64,000 nt of DNA, from assembly GCA_038049695.1 (NCBI GenBank), contig CP142459.1, forward strand, positions 69,246,001-69,310,000, written 5' to 3'. Under the pieces are notes generated by a model. The model did not search any database. It was not told the origin of the DNA and saw only the letters and a list, made by a program, of their open reading frames with translations. Numbering within the stretch: position 1 is the stretch's first letter; each line of letters begins with the position of its first letter. Positions 62,301 to 64,000 of the stretch are shown piece after piece. A program made the translations under genes and the position numbers. Source of the DNA: Cinnamomum chago. Its lineage: Eukaryota > Streptophyta > Magnoliopsida > Laurales > Lauraceae.

Positions 62301-62308
62301 CAAGCTTG
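44323..62308 (+). CDS. CDC27: Cell division cycle protein 27 / HOBBIT, APC3 subunit (3' part beyond window)
   Basis: TPR scaffold of the anaphase-promoting complex ubiquitin ligase, in which APC3 binds activators carrying an IR tail. Exons: 44323-44427, 45595-45667, 45806-45915, 46199-46245, 48606-48703, 50270-50574, 50738-50866, 52126-52357, 53827-54050, 54150-54215, 56504-56623, 62232-62308. Together 1586 nt (528 codons plus 2 nt) with consistent phases. Start [21 protein letters not shown]-terminal TPR region about residues 1-145 ([49 protein letters not shown]); disordered serine-rich linker about 146-420 with [16 protein letters not shown]; second TPR block from about 425 ([48 protein letters not shown]). 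Plant CDC27B is about 740 residues, so about 210 remain beyond the window. The first intron is GC-AG. The frame is intact throughout. Confidence 0.96.
44428..45594 (+). other. GC-AG intron 1 of CDC27
   Basis: The exon ends TTCCGAG and the intron begins GCAAGTGC, matching the GC-donor consensus AG|GCAAGT. It ends AAATGCAG|CTTAATTTG. The nearby GT (four bases on) would shift the frame, while GC keeps residues ...EFPSE-LNLQLLA as in other CDC27 proteins. Confidence 0.88.
46861..47839. repeat. Large imperfect inverted repeat in CDC27 intron 4
   Basis: Left arm about 46861-47202 matches the reverse complement of the right arm about 47558-47839, with a 355-bp spacer. Matching words include GAGGTTTCGTT, ATAACCTTTTAT, AATATTAA, GATTCACACCTGAATCCTAA (left) against GAATTCACACCTGAATCCTAA-like (right, inverted), and ACTCGGGAT / ATTCGGGAT. 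The left arm is longer because of an A-rich insertion (46926-46990). Weaker similarity may extend to about 46800 and 47920. Confidence 0.82.
47558..48402. mobile_element. Non-autonomous TIR element of about 845 bp in CDC27 intron 4
   Basis: Starts GTTATCAAAATCTTACGAG and ends CGATTCCGATTTTGAAAAC. Inverted, the ends share GTTNTCAAAATC and a TCGTAT word. Flanks are (TA)n so the target duplication cannot be read. The left arm of the inverted repeat (46861-47202) looks like a second, partial, head-on copy of the same family. The TTCAAAATC end and size recall the 860-bp element at 13362-14221. Confidence 0.55.
49838..50036 (-). mobile_element. Short LTR-like remnant with primer-binding site, CDC27 intron 5
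   Basis: On the minus strand a TGTTGGAGATATGCAACAG start (50036) leads through a TATA-like ATATAAATAACC to ACCAAACA, and TGGTATCAAAGCAG follows nearby, like a Met-tRNA primer-binding site. A pyrimidine-rich leader-like stretch continues to about 49640. A short LTR of about 190 bp suggests a TRIM-like fossil. No second LTR was found, so it is broken or partial. Confidence 0.4.
51601..51662. repeat. Tandem duplication, 31-bp unit
   Basis: Two identical copies, each TTTTTCGTAAACTTCC...GGCCTTC, at 51601-51631 and 51632-51662, in the CDC27 intron before the exon at 52126. Confidence 0.93.
53380..53515 (-). repeat. tRNA-derived SINE-like unit, CDC27 intron 8
   Basis: Minus-strand CTCAGCTGGTTAGGCACATC is a good A-box region, and AATTCGAGCCCCAGGG about 40 nt later is a good B box (GNTTCGANNCC type). 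This is the classic head of a tRNA-related SINE. The 3' end was not defined. It is antisense to the gene. It is not a tRNA gene: no cloverleaf or acceptor stem can be drawn. Confidence 0.55.
54216..56503 (+). other. CDC27 intron 10, unrecognised contents
   Basis: 2.3 kb. A GGCC/CCCGGCC-rich stretch at 54470-54800 looks like an old repeat similar in style to 14400-14780. The remainder is AT-rich with no protein match seen. Confidence 0.5.
57310..57640 (+). mobile_element. Copia RNase H tail and start of 3' LTR, fossil fragment
   Basis: 57310-57510 encodes the end of a copia RNase H ([28 protein letters not shown]). A G-rich tract (GGGGGTAGGGG) follows and then TGTTAAGATACAAAAG at 57548, an LTR-like start. 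The right end of the LTR could not be set. It is a broken fragment; the rest of the element is absent. It lies in CDC27 intron 11. Confidence 0.75.
58096..61382 (-). mobile_element. Full-length RTE-clade LINE, decayed, antisense in CDC27 intron 11
   Basis: Minus strand, 3.29 kb, the usual RTE length. Flanked by an 18-bp target duplication TGTGAAAGTGCTATGTAA (58078-58095) and 61383-61400 with one mismatch. The 3' tail is (TTTGG)n, seen on + as repeated CCAAA at 58096-58119. Endonuclease: [12 protein letters not shown] and CLQETRW near 61000-61120, SAYAPQVG near 60800, GGDLNGHVG near 60690-60715. Reverse transcriptase: [12 protein letters not shown] near 59530, [10 protein letters not shown] near 59345, [12 protein letters not shown] near 59150-59190, [12 protein letters not shown] near 58970-59010, [10 protein letters not shown] near 58870-58905. 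The single long ORF is split into about eight frame pieces by stops, frameshifts and a 142-bp MITE, so it is inactive. Confidence 0.95.
59711..59852. mobile_element. 142-bp MITE inserted in the RTE LINE, 8-bp target duplication
   Basis: Starts CTATGATGCACGGATAC and ends CCGTATCTGGGCATCATAG, imperfect inverted ends of about 17 bp. Flanked by CTTCCAAT at 59703-59710 and 59853-59860, a perfect 8-bp duplication. It interrupts the LINE frame just before the YFYKLFN region. The 8-bp duplication suggests hAT (inferred). Confidence 0.9.
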
Positions 62309-64000
62309 GTATGTACTTTGGTTATAATAGTGGGATCTAAACACCAATTTTATCTCATATAGATGTTCTTTTTTTAAATATTTCGTGATCTATAACTTGG
62401 GTGGTTAAAAATTTTCTGTGCAGAGCTTGTTTTCTAACTTTTGGGTCAACATTGTTAGAGCTGATTATAGAGCGCAAACATTTTAATTTCTATAATTCTT
62501 TCCATGTGAAAAGTGCAACTACAATAAAATCATCATCATCATCTTTGAAGATTATCCTAACCTTGTGAGAGCAACAAATCTTCAAATAAATAAACAATAT
62601 TTTAATATTTAATATTTTACTCTAAATATTTTATCAACTGCAAAACAATGTTTAAAGTAGTAATAGAACAAGCGAGAAAAATCTGGCACAGTACAATGTT
62701 TGAGAGGTGTTCATCACAGCTAAGTTGCTCTCTTCAAAGAGACCATGGGAAACAGCTCTCCAATAAGACGTGGGATTGTTGATGTTGAGAGTTACAGTGA
62801 GAACTTATTTGCAATTATTGGACTATTGTGGACTGTTTTGTAACTATGACACAATATGGGGATTTGTTGTAAATACTGAAAAATATGATAATCCATATGT
62901 TGGCGGTGTCGTCCAACCGTAAGGACCAACACAATACCCTTCATTTGATTATTTCCCTCTCTTTCTTAAGTTTTTCCTTCATGTGGTTAGGGTTGTCATG
63001 CCATGATTCAACCCAACAAATCAAGATAATAGGAGATTTTCAAAAGCCAACTCCTTGCTGTACAGAAATACAAATCTTGTCTTGACAAGGGTTTTTTGAC
63101 CTTTTAAGCGTAAAAGCCCTGATACCATTTGATTATTTAGTTTTTCATGGTATTAGAGCCTTCCACTAAGTAGGAGATTATTTATCAAGATTAACGGTGT
63201 TGATTTGGGAAGAAATCAAAATTTTGAAGTTTTTGGGGCCTGCCGAATTTCATCGAGGACATTGACTCAACTATGTTGTCGAAGTTGACTGTGTTGCAGG
63301 ATATATATATATATATATATATTTTTCTGTTTGCCAATGAAACAGATCTTAATCTGTTAGAGACCCAGATTGTTTGATTTAAGGAGCGACCGATTGGGAA
63401 TCTAGTGCCGAGGGCTTTCTGTTGCTTTGGTAGTTTTATTTCTTGGCCGACTGTGCTGTTTTTGCATCGACAGAGTTGTTTTCCTGCTTATCTAGGGTCA
63501 GACTTCCTGTTCTGCTCAAGTCCGTGTTAAGAAAGGCCTGAATCTTGAGTAATTCTTGATCCAACCTTTGCGGGCCTTCGTATGATGCTGAAATTGCTCC
63601 ATGAATGCTTCAACCAACTCAAAATTTCAATCCACAATCAATTCTTCATCAAAAGTAATAAGCAACATGTCCTGCCTATATCAGCTGTTGATTTCTCTTG
63701 GGGTTTGGTAAGTTTTCTGAGCTAATCTATGACAGAGTCCATTAAAAAAAAATCTATTGATAAATTGAAGTTGGGGCATTTCTTTCTATGAGGTTACATT
63801 CTGACAAATATGGCAGTCATTCACATCTCATCCAGTCCATCTTATCATGACTCTACAAAACATAATGAGGCAGATAGTTACATTGACAGGAGGGTGAGTT
63901 ACATAAACTATAAGGTGAAGCTACAAAGTGTTACAAAGAGTCAGAAGATCAACTGGTTTTATTACTAAAGGGAAAAGCAGAGGTCATCTAAAGAATATGT
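62309..64000 (+). other. CDC27 intron 12 (open at the right edge)
   Basis: The intron begins GTATGT after ...CAAGCTTG. The next expected exon (CAMGNCYSLQ-like) was not found before the window ends. It contains (TA)n at 63301-63321. Near 63100-63175 the words CCTGATACCAT and CATGGTATTAGAGCC lie face to face, both resembling copia primer-binding sites in opposite orientations, so LTR-element scraps are likely here. Confidence 0.55.

Noticed and set aside
1-64000. CRISPR array, bacterial-style operon, toxin or defence system, or metabolic gene cluster
   Set aside because: The three host genes are single spliced plant genes of unrelated function. The direct repeats found are satellites, LTRs or MITEs, not regularly spaced arrays with unique spacers.

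Overview
This is nuclear DNA from a flowering plant. Three conserved plant genes with spliced exons lie on the + strand in a matrix of plant transposable elements. Long, repeat-filled introns (up to 5.6 kb) suggest a medium-to-large genome, perhaps a woody or early-diverging lineage; that last point is inference. No bacterial-style operon, CRISPR array, rRNA or tRNA gene was seen.

Layout. 1-4.4 kb: the 3' part of a Ty1/copia element. 4.5-4.9 kb: a 128-bp tandem repeat. 5.4-12.5 kb: VPS26, the arrestin-like subunit of the retromer core, in ten recognisable exons. 13-17.2 kb: an intergenic nest with three short non-autonomous DNA transposons, each with a readable target-site duplication, plus a diverged duplicated segment. 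18.0-21.8 kb: a complete, very young gag-only LTR element (TR-GAG type, SIRE-like gag). 22.9 kb: a Mutator-like MITE. 23.3-32.9 kb: a tonoplast sugar transporter (TST/TMT) with promoter motifs, a long upstream leader and five coding exons that add up to exactly 745 codons including the stop. 33.7-40.3 kb: a complete but decayed copia element with both LTRs and a 5-bp target duplication. 42.6-43.9 kb: inverted-repeat element(s) filled with pyrimidine-rich minisatellite. 44.3 kb to the right edge: CDC27/HOBBIT (APC3 subunit of the anaphase-promoting complex), twelve exons seen and the last third beyond the window. Its introns hold a large inverted repeat, LTR scraps, a SINE-like unit and a full-length antisense RTE LINE that itself carries a 142-bp MITE.

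The three host genes act in unrelated processes (endosomal sorting, vacuolar sugar loading, cell-cycle proteolysis), and nothing in their arrangement suggests a joint system. I found no convincing undescribed biochemical system. The most notable items are the gag-only element with nearly identical LTRs and a paired palindrome in each LTR, a GC-AG first intron in CDC27, a large potential RNA hairpin in a CDC27 intron, the LINE/MITE nest, a (CT)29 microsatellite acting as a polypyrimidine tract in VPS26, a 31-nt G run in a VPS26 intron, and upstream ORFs in the transporter leader.
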